Shown: positions 20,089 through 28,660 of the stretch, in pieces | How positions within the stretch are numbered: position 1 is the first letter of the stretch | Layout of the letters: every line of letters starts with the position of its first letter | IMG/VR virus record: IMGVR_UViG_3300027969_000052 | Span: 62,001-126,000 of that record | Direction: 5' to 3' (one strand) | From: a virus | DNA: 64,000 nt | Program-made: the position numbers and the translations under genes | Notes under the pieces: generated by a model | Database searches by the model: none | Told to the model about the DNA's origin: nothing | What the model saw: only the letters and a program-made list of their open reading frames with translations

Positions 20089-21270
20089 TTACTTGAATGA
20101 TACGTTTGAAGAAACAATACGTACTTTACCCAAGTAGTCAGCGGCGTTGCCTAAGCTAGACGCTGTGTTAGTTAACTCAACATAGCCGTAGCGTGTTAAG
20201 AAACCAACTACTGGTTCAAATGTTGCTGGATCAAGAACAACACCAGAGCTCATCAACGGAATATATGGGCAATAGAAAGCGGCGGCATCAGCCTCGCTTG
20301 GACCCTTATAACCAATAAGAACTTGGTTGTCATCTGCACCGGTATCAGCAAGGTATGCGTCAACGTAAATGCGCATTGCGTTATTCAATGTACCAACAAA
20401 CTTAGTGTTTGTAGGTGCTTCGAATGTACCTTCTGTGGTACGTGCAAATGCTGAAGTAGTTGCAGACTGAAGAATTGTAAGTGCTTGCGAACTTACAACA
20501 GCCCAGTTACCTGCGCCACGACGTGTGCGTTGTGCAATCTTGTTAGCAACACGGTTAATTTGAATTGCCAATGCGGCATGTTCGTCACCAACGAATGTAG
20601 CTGTACCAGACACTAATGACTGATCATACTCTTCTTCAACTGAAGCTAACTGACGTAAAGAAGCTAAAACTTCTTGGTCGATTTCAGCAGTAATTTCTTG
20701 TGCTAAAGCGGCCATGATTTCTGCTTCGATGTCAATGCCTTGTTGAGCTTGTGCATCTTGAGCGGCTTCGAAAGTCCAACGAGCTGATAGCTTGCGTGAC
20801 TTGGCTTCGACTGGTGCCTTCAAGATTTGAATGCTCATACGCTTGCCTGGTTGACCTTCCATCTTAGCTGTTGTGTCAGCACGTGGATATGTTGCGTCAT
20901 TGTTACCAGAATAAGCCTGGGCAATCTTGAATGGGCTCAGTGCCTCTTCACCCGCTACAACTTCGTTGCTAGAATCAGCATAACGAACACGTAGAGTGTG
21001 AATTTGTCCTACTGGACCTGTCATAGGTTGTACACCAACAATTTCGTTAGCAATAACCGTAGGCATAACACGACGGATTACTGGAAGAATCACGCGGTTA
21101 AGTGTTGCAATGTTACCTGCAGATGTAGCACCTGCTGTAGCACTTTCTAATAGGTACTTACGTGTATTTTCCAAGCATGTTTGCATGGAGCTACGACGGG
21201 TACCTTGTAACCCTTCTAATAGGGTATCTTTGGTTTCTGACCATCTTTCGTTCAGAAGTTGTGACATCAT
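20089..21270 (-). CDS. 23: Major capsid protein, gp23-like
   Basis: A 393-aa protein (T4 gp23 is 521 aa) that builds the capsid hexamers. The recognisable gp23 core starts near residue 43 (ATAGATSAGNIATLNRVILP) and continues with NEIVGVQPMTGPVGQI and RYADSS. The sequence LLE at residues 40-42 matches the L-x-E cleavage rule of the T4 prohead protease, so the first 42 residues are probably removed by gp21. Two adjacent ATGs follow an AGGAG site, so either Met may be used. The gene sits directly after scaffold and protease genes, as in T4, and is followed by a UUCG-loop terminator. The short length suggests the T4 insertion domain is reduced. Confidence 0.95.
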   Translation of the reverse strand: MMSQLLNERWSETKDTLLEGLQGTRRSSMQTCLENTRKYLLESATAGATSAGNIATLNRVILPVIRRVMPTVIANEIVGVQPMTGPVGQIHTLRVRYADSSNEVVAGEEALSPFKIAQAYSGNNDATYPRADTTAKMEGQPGKRMSIQILKAPVEAKSRKLSARWTFEAAQDAQAQQGIDIEAEIMAALAQEITAEIDQEVLASLRQLASVEEEYDQSLVSGTATFVGDEHAALAIQINRVANKIAQRTRRGAGNWAVVSSQALTILQSATTSAFARTTEGTFEAPTNTKFVGTLNNAMRIYVDAYLADTGADDNQVLIGYKGPSEADAAAFYCPYIPLMSSGVVLDPATFEPVVGFLTRYGYVELTNTASSLGNAADYLGKVRIVSSNVSFK

Positions 21271-21284
21271 TTATCTCCTAATAA

Positions 21285-22382
21285 TTACTTTGCTAGACCC
21301 GCTAACTTGCGGATGTCTACAATGTTGTCAAAGCCTGCCTCAGGCTGATTTTTTACCTCACGGTCGCCAGTTACTTCAGTTTGTGAAACTGATTCAGCAA
21401 TTACTTGCTTAGACTTGCGAACGCCACCTTCCATTACTGCTGGTAGGTATTTGTCATATGCTGTTGCTAGTTTGGCTGTTTGCACAGACTCTAACAATTC
21501 ACTCATGACGGCTCTTTTCTCAGCACTTAGAGGTGCTAATAGTTCGCTCATAACATTTGATCGCTCTGCCATATCATGTTTAACGCGAATTTCACGTTCT
21601 TTAGATTCGACAATAGCTTTACTCTTGTTAAGAGCTTGCTGTGCTTCGGCGATTTCTTGTTCTTTCTTATCTACAATCTTTAACAGACGAGCTGTTTCAG
21701 ATTTTTCGTTAAGGTAAGAATGTTGAAACTCCTGTGCAAATGCTTCAAAAATACGACGACCAAAATTGCTTGTGCGAGCAGATTCGATGTCTTCTTTCAA
21801 CTGATGTAACTCAGTTTTTAGTTGACGTGTAACTGTCTCTTGAACAAGTCCGGCACTTCGTTTAATGAATTCTTTTTTAACTTCAGCAAATTTTACTTTA
21901 GCTTCACGAACTAATCGAACTTTAGTTTCGATTACTTCCTTCTTGTCCTCAGCAAATTCGCCTATCTCTTTGGCCAATGCGTTTACAACGAATTGTTCCA
22001 ACTTAGAAAAATTCTCAGAAACGGTCTTGCGATCGTTTTGGAATTCTACAAGTTCTTTTGCTAGTTGAGACATAACAAACGATTCCATTGTTTTGGAATC
22101 AGATGCTATCTTGCGCTTGTACTCAGCTTTGGTTTCTGCCAATGCTTTGCGATCAGTCACAAACTCACCTAGTTCTGCGGCTAAGCGGTCGCCTACTAGT
22201 TTGTCGAGTGCTTCTACCATGACACCTTTATCGTGTTCATATCGATTTGCAAACTCTTCACGTAGTTCAGCGGTTACTTGGTCGCGATTCTCTTGAATCT
22301 TTTGATTAAATGCAGATTCTAACTCACCTTTTACGGCTTCGCTAATCACACCACTTTCAACCAATTGCTTGAATGCGTCCAT
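21285..22382 (-). CDS. 22: Prohead core scaffolding protein, gp22-like
   Basis: A 365-aa, highly charged, mostly alpha-helical protein with long coiled-coil stretches (repeated KELVEFQNDRKTV / KEIGEFAEDKKEV / AELGEFVTDRKAL segments around residues 70-150). It forms the internal scaffold on which gp23 assembles and is digested by gp21. Composition and position between gp21 and gp23 match T4 gp22 (269 aa), although this one is longer. The N-terminus (MDAFKQLVESGVISEAVKGEL) is typical of marine T4-like scaffolds. An AGGAGAAAT ribosome site precedes the start. Confidence 0.92.
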   Translation of the reverse strand: MDAFKQLVESGVISEAVKGELESAFNQKIQENRDQVTAELREEFANRYEHDKGVMVEALDKLVGDRLAAELGEFVTDRKALAETKAEYKRKIASDSKTMESFVMSQLAKELVEFQNDRKTVSENFSKLEQFVVNALAKEIGEFAEDKKEVIETKVRLVREAKVKFAEVKKEFIKRSAGLVQETVTRQLKTELHQLKEDIESARTSNFGRRIFEAFAQEFQHSYLNEKSETARLLKIVDKKEQEIAEAQQALNKSKAIVESKEREIRVKHDMAERSNVMSELLAPLSAEKRAVMSELLESVQTAKLATAYDKYLPAVMEGGVRKSKQVIAESVSQTEVTGDREVKNQPEAGFDNIVDIRKLAGLAK

Positions 22383-22392
22383 TTATTTCTCC

Positions 22393-23019
22393 TTAGGCTT
22401 TAAGGCCACTAATAATCTGAAGCATAACCTCGCGGAGATACTTCTGTGCCTTAGGATCGTCTTGCACTTCTTTACTAATCCGCATAGCACGTGCCCCACC
22501 ACGACTGTTCATGATATGCTCATAAACAGGTGTAGGGTAAGCGCCAGGCGCACTAGGTTGGGCCACGATGTCCACTGTTATAATTTCGAACTCGGATACT
22601 TCACCTGAGCCGTCATTCACGTTTCCGCTACCACGACTGCTCACGCCAAGTTTTACACCACTTTCGAGCATAGTGCGAACCAGTTGTCCCATTGGAGTAG
22701 GCAAAACTTTCATCTTGCCATATCCGTTTGGACCGTCCATCCACATTTGAGTAATCATATGGGATACACGGTCTAAATTTACTTTTAAATCATCTGGATG
22801 GTCAACTTCTCCGAGAACACTATAACCGTTTTGAATTTGATCATTGAGGGTTTTAACCGCAGACTCAATTTCCCTTACAGGATAAACCCGTTGGTTTTGA
22901 TTGCGTATTCCACCCTGGATTGCAATACCCTTTAAGTAAAGGTTTTTGCCCTCTTTGTCATCGCTCTCGATTATCGCTTGAGCTTGATCAAAACTTAGGT
23001 GTTCTCTTAAAAATTGCAT
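22393..23019 (-). CDS. 21: Prohead core protease, gp21-like
   Basis: A 208-aa serine protease of the T4 gp21 / herpesvirus-assemblin type that matures the prohead. Visible catalytic features are His74 in EVDHPDD, Ser127/Ser128 in GVSSRGSG and Asp150 in ITVDIV. Length matches T4 gp21 (212 aa). It lies between the gp67-like core protein and gp22, the T4 order. Its predicted substrates include gp22, gp23 and the gp67-like protein. Confidence 0.95.
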   Translation of the reverse strand: MQFLREHLSFDQAQAIIESDDKEGKNLYLKGIAIQGGIRNQNQRVYPVREIESAVKTLNDQIQNGYSVLGEVDHPDDLKVNLDRVSHMITQMWMDGPNGYGKMKVLPTPMGQLVRTMLESGVKLGVSSRGSGNVNDGSGEVSEFEIITVDIVAQPSAPGAYPTPVYEHIMNSRGGARAMRISKEVQDDPKAQKYLREVMLQIISGLKA

Positions 23020-23036
23020 CTAGTGTAATTTCCTAA

Positions 23037-23951
23037 TTAACCAATCTTGCGATCAACGATTGATCTAGTATTGCTAGCAGACTCGCCGCTACCTTTCTTT
23101 TCAGCGCCATGACCGGCTGGGTTCTTAGTAGTTTCTGAACCGCTCTTCATGCTAGACATAGAACTGCTAGAGATGTTCTTTTCAACACCTTTAGTGAACT
23201 CGCCTTTAACGCCGCCAACTAAACCTTCTCCGCCCTTGATACCTTCAGTACCATTGCCACCTTGAGCGATGTTTTTAGCTGTTGCGCCGCTTGATGGGCG
23301 ATCTTTTGGATTTTGATTTACTGGACCTGCTTTACCGTCGCCAGCTTCATTCTTGTTAGAAATACCGTTTCCTGAACCATATGGCTTGCCAATTGTTTCA
23401 CGATATTCGCGAGTTAATTGACGTCCTTCGAAAGGCATTGCGCTTTCATCTTCTGGCTCATCTTCTTCTTCGTCACCAAATTCTGGTGCTTCTTCACCGT
23501 CTTCTGGCTCTTCTTCGCTTTCCTCATCACTGCCTTCACCGCTCATTAAGCGTTCGAATTCAGCTTTTAGGTCTTCTAAAGCGTCTTCTAAATCTTGCAC
23601 ATCACCTTTTGTAGCTGGAGCTGTTTCGTCTCCACCTTCTTCATCGCCACCGAACTCGTCGTGGGCTGTAGGTGCTTCTGTATCGCCTGGTAGGCCATCA
23701 GCAGAATCACCACCTGGGAAAGCTGGCTCTTCTTCGCCATCCATACCAAATGCTTCTTCAACAGATTCCTCTTCGGCCACTGTTTCGTCATCAGTTTCTT
23801 CTTCTACTGATTCGTCTTCTTTTGTTTCTTCAGCGATTAGCTGTTCGTAGATATCTCGGCTTTTTTCTACAACGATCGCATGGAAAAGCTCTTCAGCTTT
23901 GTCCTTTTCTTCGTTTACGATAAAGTCTAGTAATTGTTCGAATTTATTCAT
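23037..23951 (-). CDS. 67: Acidic prohead core protein, gp67-like but greatly enlarged
   Basis: The N-terminal helix (FEQLLDFIVNEEKDKAEELF) and then an extremely Glu/Asp-rich stretch (residues ~45-175) mirror T4 gp67, which is only 80 aa: a short helical start, then poly-acidic sequence. The extra ~220 residues here are acidic and then Gly/Ser/Lys-rich low complexity. It lies where gene 67 lies in T4, between the portal region and gp21. It probably takes part in the prohead core and is processed by gp21. Assignment is from position and composition. Confidence 0.75.
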   Translation of the reverse strand: MNKFEQLLDFIVNEEKDKAEELFHAIVVEKSRDIYEQLIAEETKEDESVEEETDDETVAEEESVEEAFGMDGEEEPAFPGGDSADGLPGDTEAPTAHDEFGGDEEGGDETAPATKGDVQDLEDALEDLKAEFERLMSGEGSDEESEEEPEDGEEAPEFGDEEEDEPEDESAMPFEGRQLTREYRETIGKPYGSGNGISNKNEAGDGKAGPVNQNPKDRPSSGATAKNIAQGGNGTEGIKGGEGLVGGVKGEFTKGVEKNISSSSMSSMKSGSETTKNPAGHGAEKKGSGESASNTRSIVDRKIG

Positions 23952-23980
23952 TGCGTGGATCTCCTATAAGGCAAGGGTGG

Positions 23981-24000
23981 AATAAACATGTATGTTTATT
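23981..24000. repeat. 9-bp inverted repeat overlapping a late promoter
   Basis: AATAAACAT and ATGTTTATT with a 2-base centre. It lies downstream of the minus-strand motif at 23997-24004 and overlaps it. It may be an operator, or a hairpin at the 5' end of the major head mRNA. Confidence 0.45.
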
Positions 24001-24004
24001 TACA
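23997..24004 (-). promoter_or_regulatory. Late-promoter-like motif TGTAAATA
   Basis: 45 bases before the gp67-like start codon. One of two candidates in this gap. Confidence 0.45.
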
Positions 24005-24101
24005 ACCACTTCGATTTAATTATGCGAAATAGGCCAAAAACCGCAGATTTTGGTATGTGACGTAGGCTTCTTAGCCTAGAATTGATTTAAATTGTCTAAA
24101 A

Positions 24102-24109
24102 TATTTACT
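24102..24109 (-). promoter_or_regulatory. Late-promoter-like motif AGTAAATA
   Basis: 150 bases before the gp67-like start, just after the stop of the 80-aa gene. A second, weaker candidate for the head operon promoter. Confidence 0.3.
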
Positions 24110-24137
24110 TGTTATATTTTGAAATTAAAGTATGACT

Positions 24138-24380
24138 TTATGCTACTGGCTGTTCTGTGGGTGTTTTGTACATTTGTTTTACCACAATTAAGTTTTCTTG
24201 CTGTTCGCGATCACGTGCATCGCCTGCTTTGCGTAGATCGTTTAGCATACGTAATGTTAATCTAGTCTTACGTAGGTCAGATGCCTTTAATACACTAGTA
24301 TCGTGTAATGGATCATAACGATCGTTGATCTGCTGTTCTTGCTGATCTTTGGTAAAATAAATAAATTCGTTCAATAACAT
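24138..24380 (-). CDS. Small conserved-looking head-region protein, 80 aa
   Basis: The product begins MLLNEFIYFTKDQQEQ and contains SVLKASDLRKTRLTLRMLNDL, a charged helical segment. It lies 17 bases after the portal gene and upstream of the gp67-like gene, in the head operon. It does not resemble T4 gp67 or gp68 closely. A role in portal or core assembly is possible from position only. It is soluble and has no membrane segment. Confidence 0.7.
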   Translation of the reverse strand: MLLNEFIYFTKDQQEQQINDRYDPLHDTSVLKASDLRKTRLTLRMLNDLRKAGDARDREQQENLIVVKQMYKTPTEQPVA

Positions 24381-24397
24381 AGTATTGTATTTACCAG

Positions 24398-26131
24398 TTA
24401 TTGTGGTGTGCCAGGGGCAGTAGGGGCGGCTCCGGCAGTTGGTGCCATACCAGCTGTTCCTTCTTCGGCGCCGCCTGCTTGCATTTCTTCAGTTCCGGGA
24501 TCCGAAGCTCCTAAGCTGTCCATATCTGCACTCATGCCGCCTGGAGTAATTCCAGCGCCACGCAACTCCGCTCCTGCAGGTATAGGTTCGATAACATCTA
24601 GATTTTCTTCTGCCCACATTTCCTGATTTTCTGCAATCTCTTCTTGACTTAGTCCTAGGAAACGTTTTAGTGCAAAGCGTTTACTAATAAATGGAACTTG
24701 TACAATATTACCAAATGTATTAATACGAACTCCGTCCATTTCTGCTTGACGGTAGGCCGCAAAGTTTTGTGGAGGATTAAATTCAACATCAAATAAATTT
24801 GGATCAATGTTAATGCCTTTATTTGCTAGATATGTTTTAAATTCAACATCAAAACTAGTATTCATTAAACTTTGTAGTCGTTCGCAGTATTTGTTAAATC
24901 TAAGTTCTTGTATATAGGCTGTTCCAACTCGACCATCATTGAAATTAGATCCTCCATCGTCAGACCCGGTAGGTAGATAACTTGAAGGTATGCGTAAAGC
25001 ACGAAACAGCTTATTAGTAAAATATCTAAGATCATCAATTTCTCCTAGATTTGTTCCACCTGGTAATACGTCTACTCTAGAGCCTCGACCTTCGGCAGTT
25101 TGCGGAAAGAAATAATCTTCGTTAATGCTTAACGGGTTATAGCTACTGTCAATTAAGTTAGTTCCGCCTCCAGTTAAACTAGGCAAGCGTCTTTGATTTA
25201 TTTCGTTTTTAACTCGCTCTACAAATCCCATAGCCAAGTGAGTTGGCATGTTTCCGACATCGATATAGAATACTCTACGTTCTGGAGCACGTTGTATGCG
25301 ATAGATAATGATAGCATCTTCGAGCAATTCTTTCTGCTTGTAGACTTTAAAAATACTTTCTAATAAGCTGTTACCAAACGGAAAGTTATTATCCAGCCCT
25401 TCTGATAAACTAATGTGAATAACGTGTTTAGCGTCAACAGCAAATTGATTTTGATTTACCATAAAGCGGTTACCACTGCCTCCGCCTCCGCCATAGCTAC
25501 CGGTCATTCCCCGTGAACCACCTGCCCCGCCACCGCTTTGAGTGTAAGAGCCAGTACCGCCCATTGAGTTTTGATTAGTTGGGTTAATTGTAGTTGCTGT
25601 TAACGATTGTAAGTTAATGTTTAGATCACGGATAACATACTGCTCAGGTTTTTTGCCTTCGCTTTCATTAACAACAATACGGTCAACTTTAGCAGGATCT
25701 ATATATACCCATGCTTGTGTTTCTGGATCGCGAATAAAAAAGCTATCGCCGTATTTGAATACGTTACGTACAACTTTAAAAATACGTTTATGAAATATGT
25801 TTAATTTAGTCCACTGTTGTAGATACTTTTTAAGGATCTTAATTTCTGTCGGAGTCGCTTGATCTTTAAAATTTAATTCAAAAGGTGTGCCGTTTTCATC
25901 ATTAGTCTGACTGCAAAATTCTGCTAAGATATCTAAGGCCGCATTAACTTCACTATCGCTATCCATAGTGTCATACTGACTGTATCGCTCTAAACGATTT
26001 GGATGCCCTGAATATACATCTGGTAGATATGAAGAATAATTTGTACGTGAAGGATTGGCGCCATTGCTTCCGCTAATAGGGCTCATTTGTCCTGTAGTAC
26101 TAACTGGTGTGAAATATTTTTTCCAACTCAT
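24398..26131 (-). CDS. 20: Portal protein, gp20-like
   Basis: The dodecameric portal that forms the DNA entry vertex. Homology is clear around LERYSQYDTMDSDSEVNAAL, residues ~130-150 (ESFFIRDPE-type portal core) and the RIQRAPERRVFYIDVG segment. The chosen start (MSWKKYF, 577 aa) follows the tape-measure stop directly with an AAGGG site. A Met 17 codons upstream would overlap the tape-measure gene by 50 bases and is less likely. A Gly/Ser-rich insert lies near residues 187-225, and the C-terminal ~70 residues are Gly/Ala/Pro-rich and probably disordered. T4 gp20 is 524 aa. Confidence 0.93.
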   Translation of the reverse strand: MSWKKYFTPVSTTGQMSPISGSNGANPSRTNYSSYLPDVYSGHPNRLERYSQYDTMDSDSEVNAALDILAEFCSQTNDENGTPFELNFKDQATPTEIKILKKYLQQWTKLNIFHKRIFKVVRNVFKYGDSFFIRDPETQAWVYIDPAKVDRIVVNESEGKKPEQYVIRDLNINLQSLTATTINPTNQNSMGGTGSYTQSGGGAGGSRGMTGSYGGGGGSGNRFMVNQNQFAVDAKHVIHISLSEGLDNNFPFGNSLLESIFKVYKQKELLEDAIIIYRIQRAPERRVFYIDVGNMPTHLAMGFVERVKNEINQRRLPSLTGGGTNLIDSSYNPLSINEDYFFPQTAEGRGSRVDVLPGGTNLGEIDDLRYFTNKLFRALRIPSSYLPTGSDDGGSNFNDGRVGTAYIQELRFNKYCERLQSLMNTSFDVEFKTYLANKGINIDPNLFDVEFNPPQNFAAYRQAEMDGVRINTFGNIVQVPFISKRFALKRFLGLSQEEIAENQEMWAEENLDVIEPIPAGAELRGAGITPGGMSADMDSLGASDPGTEEMQAGGAEEGTAGMAPTAGAAPTAPGTPQ

Positions 26132-26132
26132 T

Positions 26133-28586
26133 TTATGCGACCCTTGCGAATCTATTAGACCATCCAGGCTGATTTTCTGCAATCTTACGTTGCATCTCTA
26201 TGGATTGTAATAATAGTTGATTTGTCATAGCCTGTTGCTTATTTAATGCTGTAAACGCATTTGCCATGTTATTCTGGGCTTGTGCATTGCCTGTATTCAT
26301 TGCGCCTTTTACTAGATTAATCATCTGTGGCTCAGTGAGCACTCCTTCTGGGCCATCTACAATTAACGGTGTATCTCTAAAATTTTCAATTAATTTACCG
26401 GTTGCGCCTAATGAGCCACCGTGTCTTTGTTGACTCAGTCCTGCGGCTCTGACTTGATTTTGTCTCCAGTTTGGATCTGTATCTCCTGTTTGCCAATTGC
26501 CTTGTTTATTTTTATTAACACTAACATCGTCGGCAAGTTTTCTAGTACTCTTGTCTAACTCTGCTTTTCTATTAGCACTTTGACTCATGAAATATTGATA
26601 ATCGTCTTCGGTAATATTTCTTATCAACTCCAGGTTTTTTGAATTAGAAGCTAATGCTTCTTGATTATCTTTTCGTATAGCAAGTTCCTCAGTAGTGAGT
26701 GTGCGTGTTTTTTCTATGTCTTCTAATACTTTTAAATTCTCTTGTTGTTTTCGAGATTTGGTAAGAAATTCTTCACGATTGCCATATACTGCCATTGCGT
26801 ATGCTTCTTTTTCTATATCAGCTTTTTTCTTTTGAAGAGCACGACTGTCTTCGGCTAGCTTTTCCTCTTCTTTAAGAAGTGCCCGACGTTTTTCTGCTTC
26901 TGCTTTTCCATACATCCACTCAGGTAACAAATTTTCTTTTAAGTATGTCATTAAGTATTTGAATAACATTTCTATTTTGTCCCCAATTCGAGCGCGACCT
27001 TCTTCTGTTGTTAAATCTTCAAGAAACTCTCCTATCGATTCCATTAGTTTTGCTACGTCTTTACCTAATTTTTCAAAATCAACATCTTTTATAAAATTTG
27101 TAAATTTAGTAACAAGTGTATTAGCGTGTTTTGCCAGCAAATCCATAATTGGAAGCAATGCTTCAGCGATTCTGTTACCTAGCTCTTTCATTTTACGTTG
27201 AGTCTCTACTGCCGTGTCTGATGCTTTTTTATCTGCTTCTGTTTTTTCTATAACTTGTTTAATTTCTTTTTCAATTTGTTCTTGATTAACTTTTCCGTTG
27301 GCAGTATACTTGTTTACAATTTTTTGTATTTCCATTAGCCCTTTTGCGGCTTCTGTACCGCCTTGTCCTGCGGCCGCAACAATATTACCATAGCCTTTCA
27401 TGTCTTTAACAACTCCTGCGATTCCTGCGGCTGTGAGTTTGTCCATCGTAGCTCTTGCTACAGTTACACTAGTTCCATCTGTTACAGACTTAGATAGTCC
27501 TTCAATTGCTTGTTGTCCTTTTCCCATCATACTAAAGAAAGTTTTGCCTTCTTCACTAAACGGTGCGGCAAATCCCATAATGCTGGCTTTAAGAGAATCC
27601 ATAGCACCTTTACCACCTATAGCATTTGCTCTCATTAGTGCCATGTTGGCTTTTTCTCGACCCGCCTCATCAAGAGTTGCTAAGTGAGCTTGCCAACTAG
27701 CTTCTCCGGCTTCTGCTTGCATTTTCTGTTCAAGTGCTTCTCTACTTTCTCCTGTAAGCCTGCTCATAAAATCTAATTCTTTACCATAGTTGGCCGCGGC
27801 TTTGGCTAGGCGTGCTTGTTCATCTGCTGAATTTTTACCTGCTCTCATTCCGTCATTACTAACACGCAGATAGTTACCTAGCATGTCGTTAATTTCTGTA
27901 AATGAATAACCTAACTTTGATAGTTCCGGTCCAAAATTCTTTTGTAAATTTTGATTAATTCCCAATAATGCTTTTGATCCGGATGTTGCACTACCACCTA
28001 ACTGTAACAGCACATCTCCGTTCTTTTTATACATAGTTGCAAGCTCATCAAGCGTTAGATACAAACTTGAAGCTTGGGTTCTTAACCCTGATAGACTCCC
28101 GTTAAGTCCTACGCCTGTTCCGCTAATTTGTTGATAGATATCTAGATTCTTTTCTTGATACTTCATTACTTTTTCAAATACCGAAGCAAGCATTCCAAGC
28201 CCTAATGGTAAATCTGATAATGCTTTAAACAGTCCGCTAGCACGGGCTTCACCATCCGCCAACTCTTCACCAAAGTTAACTAGGTTACCCATAGTCTGAA
28301 CAGCGGCACCGCCCATATCCCATAGGAATCCGCCAAGTGAACTTGCTTTTTTTGCCATTCCGCCTAAAGCGTCTCCAGCAATTCCATTGTCTTTTGCCGC
28401 ATCCTCTATAGACTTTGATGCTTTTTCAAATGCATCAGTGTTAACATCGGCTTTTTTAGCCATAGCTTTAAGTATAGCCGAGTCTTGTTTAGCAATGGCT
28501 AGCATCGCGGCTAGAGTAGATTCGGTAGCCGCGTTGATTAACTCAACATTTTCATTGCCGATTGTACCTTTAACTGTTTGAGCCAT
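26133..28586 (-). CDS. Tail tape-measure protein (gp29-like by role)
   Basis: An 817-aa mainly helical protein with Ala/Gly-rich hydrophobic segments (GMAKKASSLGGFLWDMGGAA), long coiled stretches (residues ~570-640, rich in Glu/Lys/Arg) and a C-terminus ending in WSNRFARVA. These are features of tape-measure proteins that set tail length and line the tail tube. T4 gp29 is 590 aa, so a longer tail is expected if this is the ruler. It sits immediately upstream of the portal gene, unlike in T4. Its promoter region faces the gp26-like gene. Assignment is from composition and context. Confidence 0.75.
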   Translation of the reverse strand: MAQTVKGTIGNENVELINAATESTLAAMLAIAKQDSAILKAMAKKADVNTDAFEKASKSIEDAAKDNGIAGDALGGMAKKASSLGGFLWDMGGAAVQTMGNLVNFGEELADGEARASGLFKALSDLPLGLGMLASVFEKVMKYQEKNLDIYQQISGTGVGLNGSLSGLRTQASSLYLTLDELATMYKKNGDVLLQLGGSATSGSKALLGINQNLQKNFGPELSKLGYSFTEINDMLGNYLRVSNDGMRAGKNSADEQARLAKAAANYGKELDFMSRLTGESREALEQKMQAEAGEASWQAHLATLDEAGREKANMALMRANAIGGKGAMDSLKASIMGFAAPFSEEGKTFFSMMGKGQQAIEGLSKSVTDGTSVTVARATMDKLTAAGIAGVVKDMKGYGNIVAAAGQGGTEAAKGLMEIQKIVNKYTANGKVNQEQIEKEIKQVIEKTEADKKASDTAVETQRKMKELGNRIAEALLPIMDLLAKHANTLVTKFTNFIKDVDFEKLGKDVAKLMESIGEFLEDLTTEEGRARIGDKIEMLFKYLMTYLKENLLPEWMYGKAEAEKRRALLKEEEKLAEDSRALQKKKADIEKEAYAMAVYGNREEFLTKSRKQQENLKVLEDIEKTRTLTTEELAIRKDNQEALASNSKNLELIRNITEDDYQYFMSQSANRKAELDKSTRKLADDVSVNKNKQGNWQTGDTDPNWRQNQVRAAGLSQQRHGGSLGATGKLIENFRDTPLIVDGPEGVLTEPQMINLVKGAMNTGNAQAQNNMANAFTALNKQQAMTNQLLLQSIEMQRKIAENQPGWSNRFARVA

Positions 28587-28614
28587 TGATTAAAATTCCC
28601 TGATTATATTGGTA

Positions 28615-28622
28615 GATAAATA
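28615..28622 (+). promoter_or_regulatory. Late-promoter-like motif GATAAATA for the gp26-like gene
   Basis: 38 bases upstream of the ATG at 28661, with a CGGAG ribosome site between. It faces an identical motif on the other strand at 28642-28649. Confidence 0.55.
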
Positions 28623-28641
28623 TCATACTAGATTACCTATC

Positions 28642-28649
28642 TATTTATC
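28642..28649 (-). promoter_or_regulatory. Late-promoter-like motif GATAAATA for tape measure and portal
   Basis: 55 bases upstream of the tape-measure start at 28586. The two opposed motifs in this gap are only 19 bases apart and face each other, so their transcripts would overlap slightly at the 5' ends and polymerases could interfere. Confidence 0.55.
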
Positions 28650-28660
28650 GGAGTTTAAAA

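Larger units (their letters stand above)
23952..24137. other. Regulatory gap upstream of the gp67-like gene
   Basis: 185 bases without a gene. It holds two late-promoter-like motifs on the minus strand (24102-24109 and 23997-24004), a 9-bp inverted repeat (23981-24000) and a 6-bp hairpin TAGGCT/AGCCTA near 24063-24078. It appears to be the promoter region that drives the gp67-21-22-23 operon. Confidence 0.55.

Noticed and set aside
26132-26182. Upstream ATG (MQKISL) as portal start
   Set aside because: It would overlap the tape-measure gene by 50 bases; MSWKKYF follows the tape-measure stop with its own ribosome site and matches portal N-termini better.
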